Assembly: GCF_030053155.1 (NCBI RefSeq)
Contig: NZ_CP125640.1
Span: forward strand, 1,550,001-1,614,000
Direction: 5' to 3'
Length of the DNA: 64,000 nt
Source of the DNA: Rhizobium sp. BT03
Lineage (GTDB): Bacteria > Pseudomonadota > Alphaproteobacteria > Rhizobiales > Rhizobiaceae
The position numbers were made by a program, and so were the translations under genes. How positions within the stretch are numbered: position 1 is the stretch's first letter; each line of letters begins with the position of its first letter. Below, one piece after another: positions 47,991 through 57,303 of the stretch. The notes beneath the pieces were generated by a model that worked only from the letters and a program-made list of their open reading frames with translations, searched no databases and had not been told where the DNA came from.

Positions 47991-50171
47991 ATGATCAGAA
48001 CCGTTTCAGCGAAACTCATCCTTGCGACCGGCACTGCGATCGCAGGCGTCCTGATCGCTTACACCGCCTTCAATGCGGTGAATGCCAAGAACAATACCGA
48101 GCGTGAGGTCATGGCTCTTGCGACCGAAAAGGCGGCCATGGTCAGCCAGCAGGTGGCGACCAACATCACCGAGGCGACCTCGGCCGGTGCGGCGCTCGCC
48201 GCAAGCCTTTCCGGTTTCGTCGAGGGCGGATCGAAAAGCCGGGCAGACATCGTTGCGATGATCAAAACAGTGGCCCCACAATATCCGAGCGTGTTCGGCG
48301 CCTGGATGTGCGAGTTGATCGACGGCCCCCACCCGACAACCGGCACCGACGCCTTGAACAAGGAAGGCATCTTCACGCCCTATTGGACCAAGGGCGACGA
48401 CGGCAAGATGGAATTCTCGACATGGAGCATCAAGCCTGAGGACGAATATTACGCCGCCCCGCTGAAGACCGGGCAGCCGATCATCACCTCTCCCTATCTC
48501 ACCAACATGAAAAAGCTGGTCACCTCGGTTTCGGTGCCGATGCGGGTAAACGGCACTGTCGTCGGGCTGGCCGGCGTCGACATCAAGCTCGATGATCTGA
48601 CAGCCGCCCTGACGCAGATGCACCCCTTCGATGGTGGGCGGGTCATGCTGCTGGCCAATGACGGCAAGTGGCTCGCCCATCCCGACAAAGACAATTTGAT
48701 GAAGGACTATGCCGATGCCGGCGCAAGCGATGTCAAGCAGGCGCTGGCCGACGGCAAGATGCGGGTAATCTCGGACTTGCCGGATGGCGCCGTGCGCCTC
48801 GTCTACCCCTTCACCGCCCGCGGCATGAACACCACCTGGGCCGCCGTTCTCGACGTGCCGGCCGCCACCTTCTCGGCGCCGGTCTGGCAGCAGATCTACA
48901 ACACCGTCATCGGCGGCCTTCTCATTCTGGCGGTGATGCTCGGCGTCATCCTGACGGCAAGCCGCTTCCTGATCGGCAAGCCGCTGAACGGTATTCTGAG
49001 CGCCGTCCAGAAAATGGCGGGCGGCAATTATCGCGAGCCGATCGACCATAATGGCAGCGCCGACGAACTCGGCAGCCTGAAGGGCGCGCTCGAAAAATTC
49101 CGCCATCAACTCGCCCGCGGCGAGGCGCTCAAGGACGAGCAGGAAGCGCTTCAGGCCCAGGTCGAGACCGACCGCAAACGCCAGGGCGACCTCGAGCAGG
49201 CCAAGGCGGAGGATCTGCGCCATTTCGTCGAAGTCGTGCAGAGCCGCTTCGACCTTCTGGCTTCGGGCGATCTCACCGTGCGCATGAACGAGAAGGTGGC
49301 GCCGGAATTCGAGACGATCCGGGCGAACTTCAACACGTCGGTTTCCGCTCTTGAGGACACGATCCGCAACGTCGTCCACGCCGTCTACACCATCCGCTCC
49401 GGCCTCGGTGAAATTTCGACGGCGTCGAACGATCTGGCGCGGCGCACGGAACAGCAGGCCGCCTCGCTCGAGGAAACGGTCGCAGCCCTGGGCGACGTCA
49501 CCCGCGGCGTCAACGACACCTCAGACGGCGCCAACAGCGCGCAGCAGACGATGAAGCTTGCCCGGACCGATGCCGAAAAGGGCGGCGAGGTCGTTGCCCG
49601 CGCGATCGAGGCGATGACCGAAATCCAGAACTCCTCCGGCAAGATCGGCAATATCATCCGGGTGATCGACGAAATCGCCTTCCAGACGAACCTGCTCGCG
49701 CTCAATGCCGGTGTCGAGGCCGCACGCGCCGGTGAAGCCGGCAAGGGCTTTGCCGTCGTCGCCCAGGAGGTCAGAGAACTGGCGCAGCGCTCCGCCCAGG
49801 CGGCGAAGGAAATCAGCGGGCTGATCTCGATGTCGTCGTCGCAGGTCCAGACCGGCGTCAACCTGGTCGAGGAGACCGGTGTCGCGCTCTCCAAGATCGT
49901 CGACCGCGTCGTCGGCATGAGCGACACGGTCAATGAAATCGCCACCAGCGCGCAGGCGCAGGCAACCAGCCTGCGGGAGGTCTCGGCCGCCGCCGACCTG
50001 ATGGACAAGGTCACCCAGCAGAACGCCGCCATGGTCGAGGAAACAACGGCCGCGGCACAGGGGCTTGCCCAGGAAACGGAGAACCTCGCAGCCGTCGTCG
50101 GCCGCTTCGGCCTCGGCGGCGCAATGTCGCGCGGCGGACAGCCGGCAGGCGCGATGAAGCTGGCGAGCTGA
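47991..50171 (+). CDS. Methyl-accepting chemotaxis protein with Cache sensor
   Basis: The protein has 726 residues. A membrane segment lies at about residues 8-28, then a periplasmic double-Cache-type sensor up to about 295 (FSTWSIKPEDEYY, VGLAGVDIKLDDL), a second segment at about 300-325, HAMP, and the signalling domain with the conserved [20 protein letters not shown] near residue 560. dCache sensors bind amino acids, amines or organic acids; ligand unknown. GAAGGG precedes the chosen ATG. Confidence 0.94.
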   Translation: MIRTVSAKLILATGTAIAGVLIAYTAFNAVNAKNNTEREVMALATEKAAMVSQQVATNITEATSAGAALAASLSGFVEGGSKSRADIVAMIKTVAPQYPSVFGAWMCELIDGPHPTTGTDALNKEGIFTPYWTKGDDGKMEFSTWSIKPEDEYYAAPLKTGQPIITSPYLTNMKKLVTSVSVPMRVNGTVVGLAGVDIKLDDLTAALTQMHPFDGGRVMLLANDGKWLAHPDKDNLMKDYADAGASDVKQALADGKMRVISDLPDGAVRLVYPFTARGMNTTWAAVLDVPAATFSAPVWQQIYNTVIGGLLILAVMLGVILTASRFLIGKPLNGILSAVQKMAGGNYREPIDHNGSADELGSLKGALEKFRHQLARGEALKDEQEALQAQVETDRKRQGDLEQAKAEDLRHFVEVVQSRFDLLASGDLTVRMNEKVAPEFETIRANFNTSVSALEDTIRNVVHAVYTIRSGLGEISTASNDLARRTEQQAASLEETVAALGDVTRGVNDTSDGANSAQQTMKLARTDAEKGGEVVARAIEAMTEIQNSSGKIGNIIRVIDEIAFQTNLLALNAGVEAARAGEAGKGFAVVAQEVRELAQRSAQAAKEISGLISMSSSQVQTGVNLVEETGVALSKIVDRVVGMSDTVNEIATSAQAQATSLREVSAAADLMDKVTQQNAAMVEETTAAAQGLAQETENLAAVVGRFGLGGAMSRGGQPAGAMKLAS

Positions 50172-50268
50172 TCCCCTTCACGCAGCAACGTCTGCGTGAA
50201 AATAAATCCCATTGCCCTCCCGGCTTTCGCGGCTATTCTGCCGGCACAGAAAATCGGGAGGAGCACTG

Positions 50269-50577
50269 ATGATCCTGCACTGCGTATTCCTGCGGCTGAA
50301 GACCGCGGTGACTGGAGACGAGAAGCAATCGCTGTTTGCGGCGATCGTCGCCCTGAAGCAGGTCATTCCCGGCATCCTGGATATCAAATACGGGCCGAAC
50401 GTTTCGCCCGAGGGCCTGCATGGCGGCTTCGTCGACGGTTTTGCCGTGACCTTCGAAAGCCCCGAGGCCCGCGACGCCTATCTCATCCATCCCGAGCATG
50501 TGACCGTCGGCGAGCGCATCGTCTCCTCGACCGACGGAGGCCTGGCCGGCATCCTGGTCTTCGACCTCAATATATGA
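50269..50577 (+). CDS. Dabb-family (stress-responsive A/B barrel) protein
   Basis: The protein has 102 residues: MILHCVFLRLK, then IPGILDIKYGPNVSPEGLHG and the conserved DAYLIHPEHVT, a dimeric barrel. GGGAGGAG precedes ATG. Function unknown. Confidence 0.85.
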   Translation: MILHCVFLRLKTAVTGDEKQSLFAAIVALKQVIPGILDIKYGPNVSPEGLHGGFVDGFAVTFESPEARDAYLIHPEHVTVGERIVSSTDGGLAGILVFDLNI

Positions 50578-50653
50578 AACGGCCGGCAGTTGCGGAATGC
50601 GGGCTGCGTCCATATCCTAGCGAAAATCGTTTCCACCGATTTCGGGTTGGGCC

Positions 50654-51346
50654 ATGAATCAGGAAGTCCGGCTTTTTGGCGCAATCGCGGTCCGGCCCGC
50701 CATCCTTGCTGTTATTCCCACGTTCGAAACCGCCACGGGCCTGACGGTTGCGCTCAAGTGGGAAGTCAATCCGACAGTCAAGAAGCAGATTGAAGCCGGG
50801 GAAGCTTTCGATCTCGTCATCATCAATCCGCCGATGATTCAGGATCTGACTGCCACGGGAAAGGTTAGGGCGGGGAGCCAGGTCGCCTTCGGCCGAATAG
50901 GCATGGGAGTGGCAGCCAAGGCGGGCAGCCGACCGCTCGACATCGGATCCGTGGAAGCCTTCGTAGATACATTGAAGAGCGCCGGATCGATCGCCTACGC
51001 CAGTGACGGAACCAGCGGCGGTTACTTCTCCGGTTTGCTGGATCGCCTGGGAATAGCCGATGAGGTGAAGCCCAAGCTGGTAGCCATCCCGGGAGGGCAG
51101 ACAGCGTCGGCGGTAGGCCGCGGCGAAGCCGAGCTGGGTGTCGTTCCCGTCACGTCAATTCTCGCCGCCGCTCCCGAGGTCATGCTTGTCGGCCGGTTTC
51201 CGGCCGAGCTCCAGAGTTATATCGACTTCGCCATTGGCATCAGCGCCGATTCAACCAACGCAGAAGCCGCCAGGCAGCTGTCGAAGTTTCTGACGTCGAC
51301 TGCCGTTGACAATATCCTGGCGACAAAGGGGGTCGAACGCCGATAA
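50654..51346 (+). CDS. ModA-like substrate-binding-domain protein without signal peptide
   Basis: The protein has 230 residues with the type II periplasmic-binding fold of molybdate-binding ModA: EAGEAFDLVIINPPMIQDL, then IAYASDGTSGGYFSGLLDRL and GEAELGVVPVTSI. The N-terminus (MNQEVRLFGAIAVRPAIL) lacks a basic-hydrophobic leader, so export is doubtful. No transporter genes adjoin it. It may be a cytoplasmic sensor or orphan binding protein. Confidence 0.78.
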   Translation: MNQEVRLFGAIAVRPAILAVIPTFETATGLTVALKWEVNPTVKKQIEAGEAFDLVIINPPMIQDLTATGKVRAGSQVAFGRIGMGVAAKAGSRPLDIGSVEAFVDTLKSAGSIAYASDGTSGGYFSGLLDRLGIADEVKPKLVAIPGGQTASAVGRGEAELGVVPVTSILAAAPEVMLVGRFPAELQSYIDFAIGISADSTNAEAARQLSKFLTSTAVDNILATKGVERR

Positions 51347-51379
51347 CACATCGGCGCACGACCCGCAGCCCCCCGCTCC

Positions 51380-52279
51380 TCAGCTCGATTTCGCCATGGC
51401 GGCGGCGAGCTGGTCGACATTGTAGCGGAACATCTTCTCATAGGTCGGCGCCGGTCCCTTGGCGTCGGAGAGCGATTCGACATAGAGCTCGCCGCCGGGC
51501 TCCGCGCCCGTTGCCTTGGCGACCTGTTTGACCAGGCGCGGGTCATTGGAATTCTCGAAGAAATAGGCTTTCACATGCTCGGTCTTGATCTGCTCGATCA
51601 GCTTGGCGACGTCGGCGGCCGATGCCTCGCTTTCGGTGGAGAGGCCGAGCGGCGCCAGGAAGGTGACATTATATTCGCGGCCGAAATAACCGAAGGCATC
51701 ATGGCTGGTCAGCACCTTGCGGCGGTCGTCGGCGACCTTGTCGAATTTCGCATGGGCGTAGGCGTTCAATTCGTCCAGCGTCCTGGTGTATTTCTCAGCA
51801 TTGGCCTTGAAGGCAGCGGCATCGGCAGGATCGGCCGATGACAGCGCTTTTTCGATGTTGGCGACCCAGATCTTGACGTTGACGGGGCTGTTCCAGACAT
51901 GCGGATCGGTGATTTTTTCGCCGTCCTCTTCCATGGTGCTGACGTCGATGCCCTCGGAGACGGTCACCGGCTTGCCCTTATAGCCCGAGGCGGTGATCAG
52001 CCGGTCCATCCAGCCTTCCAGCCCTTCGCCGCTGACGAAGGTCACCTGAGCCGCGTTCAAATTCTTGGCATCAACAGGCGACGGCTCGAATTCATGGGGA
52101 TCGCCGTTCGGCCCGACGAGGCTCGTCACTTTTACATGGTCGCCGCCGACTTGTTTGACGACGTCGGCAAGCACGGTGAAGGAGGCCACGACCTTCAGCG
52201 TCTCGGCGGAAGCGGGCACGGCCGACAGCGTCATCAAAGCGGGGATGGCGGCGGAAAGAAGCAGTCTGTACGGTGTCAT
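51380..52279 (-). CDS. aztC: Zinc ABC transporter substrate-binding protein (AztC/ZnuA-like)
   Basis: The protein has 299 residues. The signal peptide ends in VPASAE near residue 25. Metal ligands are likely in DPHEFEPSP, DPHVWNSPV and SHDAFGYF, with an acidic late ligand in FFENSNDP. It lacks the His-rich loop of ZnuA, which points to the AztC or manganese group. The Zur-like box upstream of the operon favours zinc. Last gene of the operon. Confidence 0.82.
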   Translation of the reverse strand: MTPYRLLLSAAIPALMTLSAVPASAETLKVVASFTVLADVVKQVGGDHVKVTSLVGPNGDPHEFEPSPVDAKNLNAAQVTFVSGEGLEGWMDRLITASGYKGKPVTVSEGIDVSTMEEDGEKITDPHVWNSPVNVKIWVANIEKALSSADPADAAAFKANAEKYTRTLDELNAYAHAKFDKVADDRRKVLTSHDAFGYFGREYNVTFLAPLGLSTESEASAADVAKLIEQIKTEHVKAYFFENSNDPRLVKQVAKATGAEPGGELYVESLSDAKGPAPTYEKMFRYNVDQLAAAMAKSS

Positions 52280-52295
52280 CGAAGTCTCCTTGGGA

Positions 52296-53168
52296 TCAGC
52301 CCTTCAGATGCGGGCGGGGAAAGAAGCGCCGGGCAATGCCCGAGGGCGCGAAAAGGATGGAGAAGGCGTAAATCACGGCCGCCGTCATGATGATCGTCGG
52401 GCCGGAGGCAAGTTCCAGATGGTAGGAGGCGATCAGCCCGAGATAGCCGGAGGCGGCGGCACTTGCGGCCGCGATCGCCATCATCACGGCCAGGCTGCGC
52501 GACCAGAGCTGGGCGACGGCCGCCGGCAGCATCATCAGGCCGACCGCCATCAGCGTGCCGAGCGCCTGGAAGCTGGCGACGAGGTTCAGGACTACCAGCA
52601 GCAGGAAGAGGAGGTGATAGACCGGCCCGCGCCCGCCGACGGCGCGCAGGAAGCCGGGATCGAAACACTCGGCCACCAGCGGCCGGTAGATGAAGGCGAG
52701 GACGACAAGGGTCAGCGAGGTGATCGCGCCGATGAGATAAAGCGCCGAGGCATCGATCGCCAGAATGGTGCCGAAGAGCACGTGCAGCAGATCGATATTC
52801 GAGCCGCGCAGCGAGACGATCAGCACGCCGAGCGCCAGCGATGCGAGATAGAAGCTGGCAAAGCTCGCATCCTCCTGCAGCACGGTCATCCGGCTGACGG
52901 CGCCGGAAAGCAGCGCCACCGACAGGCCGGCGACGAGGCCGCCGAGCCCCATCGCGGTCAGTGACAGCGAGCCGGCAACGAGATAGCCGATCGCTGCCCC
53001 CGGCAGCACGGCATGGCTCATCGCGTCGCCCATCAGGCTCATGCGCCTGAGCATCAGGAAGACGCCGATCGGCCCGGAGCCGAGCCCGAGGCAAAGGCAG
53101 GCGACGAGCGCACGGCGCATGAAGCCGAAATCGGCAAAGGGCGCGAGGAAGAGATCGTAAGCCGTCAT
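52296..53168 (-). CDS. aztB: Zinc ABC transporter permease
   Basis: The protein has 290 residues with about eight hydrophobic segments. LMLRRMSLMGDAMSHAVLPG near residue 45 is the hallmark of metal-type (ZnuB/MntB) permeases. Start MTAYDLF overlaps the ATPase stop by 4 bases. The symbol is tentative, since manganese permeases look alike. Confidence 0.88.
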   Translation of the reverse strand: MTAYDLFLAPFADFGFMRRALVACLCLGLGSGPIGVFLMLRRMSLMGDAMSHAVLPGAAIGYLVAGSLSLTAMGLGGLVAGLSVALLSGAVSRMTVLQEDASFASFYLASLALGVLIVSLRGSNIDLLHVLFGTILAIDASALYLIGAITSLTLVVLAFIYRPLVAECFDPGFLRAVGGRGPVYHLLFLLLVVLNLVASFQALGTLMAVGLMMLPAAVAQLWSRSLAVMMAIAAASAAASGYLGLIASYHLELASGPTIIMTAAVIYAFSILFAPSGIARRFFPRPHLKG

Positions 53169-53914
53169 GCCGCCGGCACCTGTTCGGGGCCGCAAGCCTC
53201 GGCATCCTCGTCCCAGCGCTCGGCCATGGCGCGGGCTTTCAGCAGATTGGCCGACGACATGACCTCGGCGGTCGGCCCCCATCCGACAAGCTCGCGGGCA
53301 AGCAGCAGGGTCTCGGGGAAATGCGCCCGGACGAGCTCGAAATCATGCAGCACGGCGATGACGGTGCGGCCCTCGCCATGCCAGCGGGTGACGATATCGA
53401 TGAGATCCTTGGTGGTGCGGGCATCGATTGCGGTAAACGGCTCGTCGAGCAGGATGATGCCGGCGTCCTGCAACAGCAGCCGGGCAAACAGCACACGCTG
53501 GAACTGTCCGGCCGACAGCGATCCGACATGGCGTTTTCCAAAACCTTCAAGGCCGACCGCCGACAGCGCCTCGCCTGCCCTTTTGATCTCGCCGGGCGCG
53601 ATGCGGCCGAAGGCGCCTGCCGCCTTCCAGGCGCCGAGCATGACGGTGTCGATGACCGAGATCGGAAACCGCCGGTCGATCTCGGCCGCCTGCGGGAGAT
53701 AACCGAACTCCGCCCGTCCCAGCCGGTGCTCGACCCTGCCCTCGACTGGTCGAAGCTCCCCCATGATCGCCTTCAACAGCGTCGACTTACCCGCCCCGTT
53801 CGGCCCGGCAATCGCCGTCAGGCTGCCCGGTGCAAAGGCGCCGGAGACGTGATGGATGGCAGGGTGCCGGTTATAAGCGACCGTCAGATTGTCGATACGG
53901 ATCACCGGCGTCAT
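53165..53914 (-). CDS. aztA: Zinc ABC transporter ATP-binding protein
   Basis: The protein has 249 residues. Walker A is GPNGAGKST, the signature LSAGQFQRVLFAR, and Walker B IILLDEPFTAID. The start at 53914 is fixed by its ATGA overlap with the small membrane gene upstream. Downstream it overlaps the permease by 4 bases. Confidence 0.92.
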   Translation of the reverse strand: MTPVIRIDNLTVAYNRHPAIHHVSGAFAPGSLTAIAGPNGAGKSTLLKAIMGELRPVEGRVEHRLGRAEFGYLPQAAEIDRRFPISVIDTVMLGAWKAAGAFGRIAPGEIKRAGEALSAVGLEGFGKRHVGSLSAGQFQRVLFARLLLQDAGIILLDEPFTAIDARTTKDLIDIVTRWHGEGRTVIAVLHDFELVRAHFPETLLLARELVGWGPTAEVMSSANLLKARAMAERWDEDAEACGPEQVPAA

Positions 53915-54039
53915 GGCAGCAGAACCGCCCAATGGATCGCCAGCCAGAGGACGGCGACGATGAGCGAGATGCCGATCACCCTTGAAAGAGCCGACTGTCC
54001 CAGCAGGCTGACGGAGGGGCGGTCGGGGCTCGGGGGCAT
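53911..54039 (-). CDS. Small membrane protein heading the zinc importer operon, 42 residues
   Basis: The frame runs MPPSPDRPSVSLLGQSALSR then one hydrophobic segment (VIGISLIVAVLWLAIHWAVL) and stops at TGA inside the ATPase ATGA overlap. AGGA lies 6 bases ahead of ATG. Its position, coupling and single membrane span support a real accessory protein, perhaps assisting the permease. Not described by any family I know. Confidence 0.6.
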   Translation of the reverse strand: MPPSPDRPSVSLLGQSALSRVIGISLIVAVLWLAIHWAVLLP

Positions 54040-54052
54040 TGGCTGATCCTAC

Positions 54053-54082
54053 AATGTAATAACATTACGGTTATGTTATAAC
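54053..54082. promoter_or_regulatory. Zur-like operator of the zinc importer operon
   Basis: Two dyads, AATGT-AATA-ACATT and GTTAT-GTT-ATAAC, lie 14 bases ahead of the first ORF. AATGTTATAACATT-like palindromes are the known Zur box in many proteobacteria. Confidence 0.65.
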
Positions 54083-54264
54083 GATTGCGGCGAGATTGAG
54101 GCGGGATTTGTTCGCGCCCTTGTTATTGCGGGATAGGGAGGTGCGGCCATTTGACATCTGGGCGCTTCGCCCGAGCGTGCTGAACGCTACCAGAGCGACC
54201 GGCGAGAAGCACAATGCCCGCGCATCCGGCCAGACATCGCTGTCTTGCTCCAAAAGCCACCACG

Positions 54265-54737
54265 CCCTCCGTCCTCCTCGGGCTTGACCCGAGGATCCAT
54301 TCCGCCCTCGATCGCACCAGGCGTGGATCCCAGGCTCGGAAGCCTGGGATGACGGAGAGTGGGGAGAACCATGAGCAAGAGGCGCGACGACACTGCTATT
54401 CCGTCACCGTCGCTGGGAGTTGCCACAAAGCTCACACCACGCTCCGTCTTCCTCGGGCTTGCCCCGAGGATCCACTCTGCCCTCGATCACACCGGGCATG
54501 GATCCCAGGCTCGGAGGCCTGGGATGACGGAGAGTGGGGGCGCGTTTCTGGCAAACTCACCGTCGGCGTGCGCCCCTCATCCGCCTGCCGGCACCGACCG
54601 GGGTCGAGCCACGGGTCTCGACCCGTCCTTCGGACCAGGGGATATGCCGCGCCCTCCCCGTCCCTCGCCAACGTCTCGCAAGGCACGTCCCCTCGCCCCG
54701 TCAGAACGGGGAAAGGGTTAGGGTGAGGGGCAGCCCC
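54265..54737. repeat. Cluster of REP-like palindromes (families A, A' and B)
   Basis: Family A copies lie at 54265-54300 and 54441-54473, A' copies with ATCCCAGGCT...AGCCTGGGAT at 54322-54363 and 54498-54540, and a family B mosaic at 54570-54737. The two A/A' pairs form a tandem duplication of about 176 bases. They fill the 718-base gap; no gene is present. Confidence 0.82.
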
Positions 54738-54757
54738 GCCCGATACCTATCGAAAAC

Positions 54758-55243
54758 TCACAGCAGTTCCAGCATCGCGGCAGCACCCGAAACCGTTGCC
54801 TGGCCGGGGCTTTCCTCGACGTTGAGGGCTTTGACCACGCCGTCTTCCACCAGCATCGAATAGCGCTTGGAGCGCAGGCCGAGGCCGCCGGCGGAGAGAT
54901 CGGCTTCGAGGCCGGCGGCCTTGGTGAAGGCGGCGTCCCAATCGGCGAGGAAGTGGATCTTGCCCATGCCGCCCGAGGATTGCGCCCAGGCGCCCATGAC
55001 GTGCCAGTCGTTGACTGCGATGACGGCGATATCGTCGACACCCTTGCCGAGGATGGTATCGCGGTTTTCGAGATAACCCGGCAGATGGTTCAGCGAGCAG
55101 GTGGGCGTGAAGGCGCCCGGCACGGCGAAGAGCACAACGCGCTTGCCGGAGAAGAGCTGTTCGGTGGTGATTTCGACCGGGCCGTCGGCGGTCTTTTCCT
55201 TGAAGGTGGCGGCAGGAAGCTTGTCGCCGATCGCGATGGTCAT
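54758..55243 (-). CDS. Peroxiredoxin (Prx5-type)
   Basis: The protein has 161 residues. The peroxidatic cysteine lies in VPGAFTPTCSLNHLPGY near residue 49, with the arginine pocket further on. Reduces peroxides and hydroperoxides, probably using glutathione or glutaredoxin. ATTGGAGAAAACC-type ribosome site precedes ATG. Confidence 0.93.
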   Translation of the reverse strand: MTIAIGDKLPAATFKEKTADGPVEITTEQLFSGKRVVLFAVPGAFTPTCSLNHLPGYLENRDTILGKGVDDIAVIAVNDWHVMGAWAQSSGGMGKIHFLADWDAAFTKAAGLEADLSAGGLGLRSKRYSMLVEDGVVKALNVEESPGQATVSGAAAMLELL

Positions 55244-55326
55244 GGTTTTCTCCTTGATTCCGGCTGTTGGGTTTTGGCCTTTTCAGCGGCGGGCGCCGCA
55301 GGGGTCGAGGCGACTATAGGTCCCGG

Positions 55327-56166
55327 TCACTCAAAGGCAAGCGTGGTCTCCATCGCCTTGCCGCCTTCGATGACCAGCACACCCCAGCGTTTGCCCGATA
55401 GATCGTAATCCTTCGGCAGCTTGCCGATGGCGACATCGGTCTTGAAGGTGGCGCCGTCGCGTTTGCCGCCGATCTGCTTGGTGAAGGCATAGCCGCTCGG
55501 GCCGGTGACGATGATATCGGGGGCGCCCTTGCCCCCTTCGGGCAAAGCCAGCGTCAGCGACAGCGTCTTGCGATCGGGCGACATCGCATGCGCGGTCACG
55601 CCGAAATCGGCCGATGGCGGCTTCGGCAGCGTCGCATCGGCCGCCGCAAGGATCGCCTCCTCCTGTGGGTGGGACTGGATGGCCGGGCCGAGTTTCAGCT
55701 GAAAATTCGCCTGGAAGGGAATGCAGATATCCTTGCAGATGCCGATGAAGGCGACGGCGTCGATCTCGACCGGGACTTTGCCTGCCGCATTGAGCGACAG
55801 CGGCAGCGTTACCGGCGCGTCATAGGCGATATCCTCGACCGCGCCGTTGAAGAAATGTTTCGGGACGGGATAGGCGATGGCACCGAGCGTGACGCCGCTT
55901 CCCGCCGCGATGGTGAGCTGGGGCGGAATGCCGCTGTTGCCGGGCTCTTTCCAATAGGTGATCCAGCCGGGTTTCGGCTCGATCTGCAACGCGGCGCGGA
56001 TTTTGCCGGCGGCATCGGGGGCAAGTGCAACGAGGCGCATGCGGCCGCCCTCGTTCTCCGCCCAGCCGCTCATTTCGGCGTGAGCCGAACAATGGGCGGC
56101 AAGGGCTGCGCCCATTGAGATGACCGCCATGAAAAGCCGGCGCGGTACTGAGGAAATAATCATCAT
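55327..56166 (-). CDS. DsbD N-terminal-domain-like periplasmic protein
   Basis: About 279 residues. The signal peptide ends in HCSAHAE. The Ig-like domain contains GICKDICIPF with two cysteines, as in the N-terminal domain of DsbD/ScsB, but no membrane or thioredoxin domain follows, so it is a standalone receiver of electrons or a copper-tolerance-type factor. Start at MMIISS chosen for the leader. Confidence 0.82.
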   Translation of the reverse strand: MMIISSVPRRLFMAVISMGAALAAHCSAHAEMSGWAENEGGRMRLVALAPDAAGKIRAALQIEPKPGWITYWKEPGNSGIPPQLTIAAGSGVTLGAIAYPVPKHFFNGAVEDIAYDAPVTLPLSLNAAGKVPVEIDAVAFIGICKDICIPFQANFQLKLGPAIQSHPQEEAILAAADATLPKPPSADFGVTAHAMSPDRKTLSLTLALPEGGKGAPDIIVTGPSGYAFTKQIGGKRDGATFKTDVAIGKLPKDYDLSGKRWGVLVIEGGKAMETTLAFE

Positions 56167-56306
56167 GGAACAACGGTTTACCGAAACTGGGGTTTCGCCG
56201 CCAGAAGTCACGGCGATTTAAATCTTCATTTTTGGTTGATTGATGTGTGACATTGGCCCATGTTTCTCTTGTCAAGGCCTCAATGCGGTCGGCAGCAGGA
56301 GGAACG

Positions 56307-56912
56307 ATGTCCTTATCGACGCTGAAGAACAGACGGGAACGTGGCTTCTTCGATGGCCAGTTCCTCATCGCCATGCCCGGCATCGAGGACCGCAATTTTG
56401 CGCGCACGGTGATTTATATCTGCGCGCACTCCGATGCCGGTGCCATGGGCTTCGTCATCAACCGCCCGCAAAGCCTGACCTTCACCGATGTGCTGCTGCA
56501 TCTCGATATGATCAAGCAGGAAGATCAGATCGTGCTGCCGCAGCGGGCGCGCGATTTCCCGATCCAGACCGGCGGCCCGGTGGAAAGCGGCCGCGGCTTC
56601 GTGCTGCATTCGGACGATTATTCCAGCGACTCCTCGATCCCGGTCAGCGACGACATCTGCCTGACGGCGACGCTCGACATCGTGCGCGCCATCTCCAAGG
56701 GCGATGGCCCGACGCGCGCGACGATGCTGCTCGGCTATTCCTCCTGGGGGGCCGGCCAGCTGGAAAACGAAGTCGTCAACAATGGCTGGCTCACCTGCCC
56801 GGCCAATGAAGAACTGATCTTCGATCGCAGCCTCGACGACAAATACGAGCGGGCGCTCGCCGGCATGGGCGTGACCGCCGCCATGCTTTCGGCCGAAGCC
56901 GGGCATGCCTGA
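56307..56912 (+). CDS. YqgE/AlgH-family protein (UPF0301)
   Basis: The protein has 201 residues. The motif AMGFVINRP near residue 48, [19 protein letters not shown] near 90 and [15 protein letters not shown] are diagnostic of UPF0301. The function is unclear; in Pseudomonas AlgH has been linked to alginate control. AGGAGGAACG precedes the chosen ATG. It is divergent from the DsbD-like gene, with a shared 140-base promoter region. Confidence 0.93.
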   Translation: MSLSTLKNRRERGFFDGQFLIAMPGIEDRNFARTVIYICAHSDAGAMGFVINRPQSLTFTDVLLHLDMIKQEDQIVLPQRARDFPIQTGGPVESGRGFVLHSDDYSSDSSIPVSDDICLTATLDIVRAISKGDGPTRATMLLGYSSWGAGQLENEVVNNGWLTCPANEELIFDRSLDDKYERALAGMGVTAAMLSAEAGHA

Positions 56913-57026
56913 TAAAGCTGGCCTGATAAAGCTGGCCTGACAAAGCGGGAACGAATTTCGCCGGCTGACGTTTCATTTCGGCAAACACGGGCACGAGGCC
57001 CATGCTTGACGAAGGAGACATCACAT

Positions 57027-57218
57027 ATGGGTAGCACCAGCGACAAGATCTCAGGCAAGGCAAACGAAATTGCCGGCAAGACCAAGCAGGCCGTCGGCAA
57101 GGCCACGGATAATCGCGAAATGCAGGCCAAGGGCGCCGTTCAGGAAGCCAAAGGCAAGGGGCAGGTCGCAACCGGCAAGGTCAAGGACAAGCTCAAGGGC
57201 GCCGTCGATCGGCTCTGA
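57027..57218 (+). CDS. CsbD-family stress protein
   Basis: The protein has 63 residues: GKANEIAGKTKQAVGKAT then KGAVQEAKGKGQVATGKVKD, the lysine- and glycine-rich CsbD repeat. Stress-induced, function unknown. GAAGGAGA precedes ATG, and a terminator follows. Confidence 0.9.
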   Translation: MGSTSDKISGKANEIAGKTKQAVGKATDNREMQAKGAVQEAKGKGQVATGKVKDKLKGAVDRL

Positions 57219-57242
57219 GCCTAAGCTCATCCGTCATGAACC

Positions 57243-57276
57243 ATGCCTGCTGCGCTCCTCGCGCGGCAGGCATTTT
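57243..57276 (+). terminator. Terminator after the CsbD gene
   Basis: ATGCCTGC and GCAGGCAT pair around a GC-rich loop, followed by TTTT. Confidence 0.7.
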
Positions 57277-57303
57277 TAATCCGCCACCCTGCAGGAATAT
57301 ACG

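Noticed and set aside
54265..54540. Regular repeats that could be read as a CRISPR array
   Set aside because: The units are REP palindromes of differing sequence; there are no unique spacers of constant length and no cas genes.
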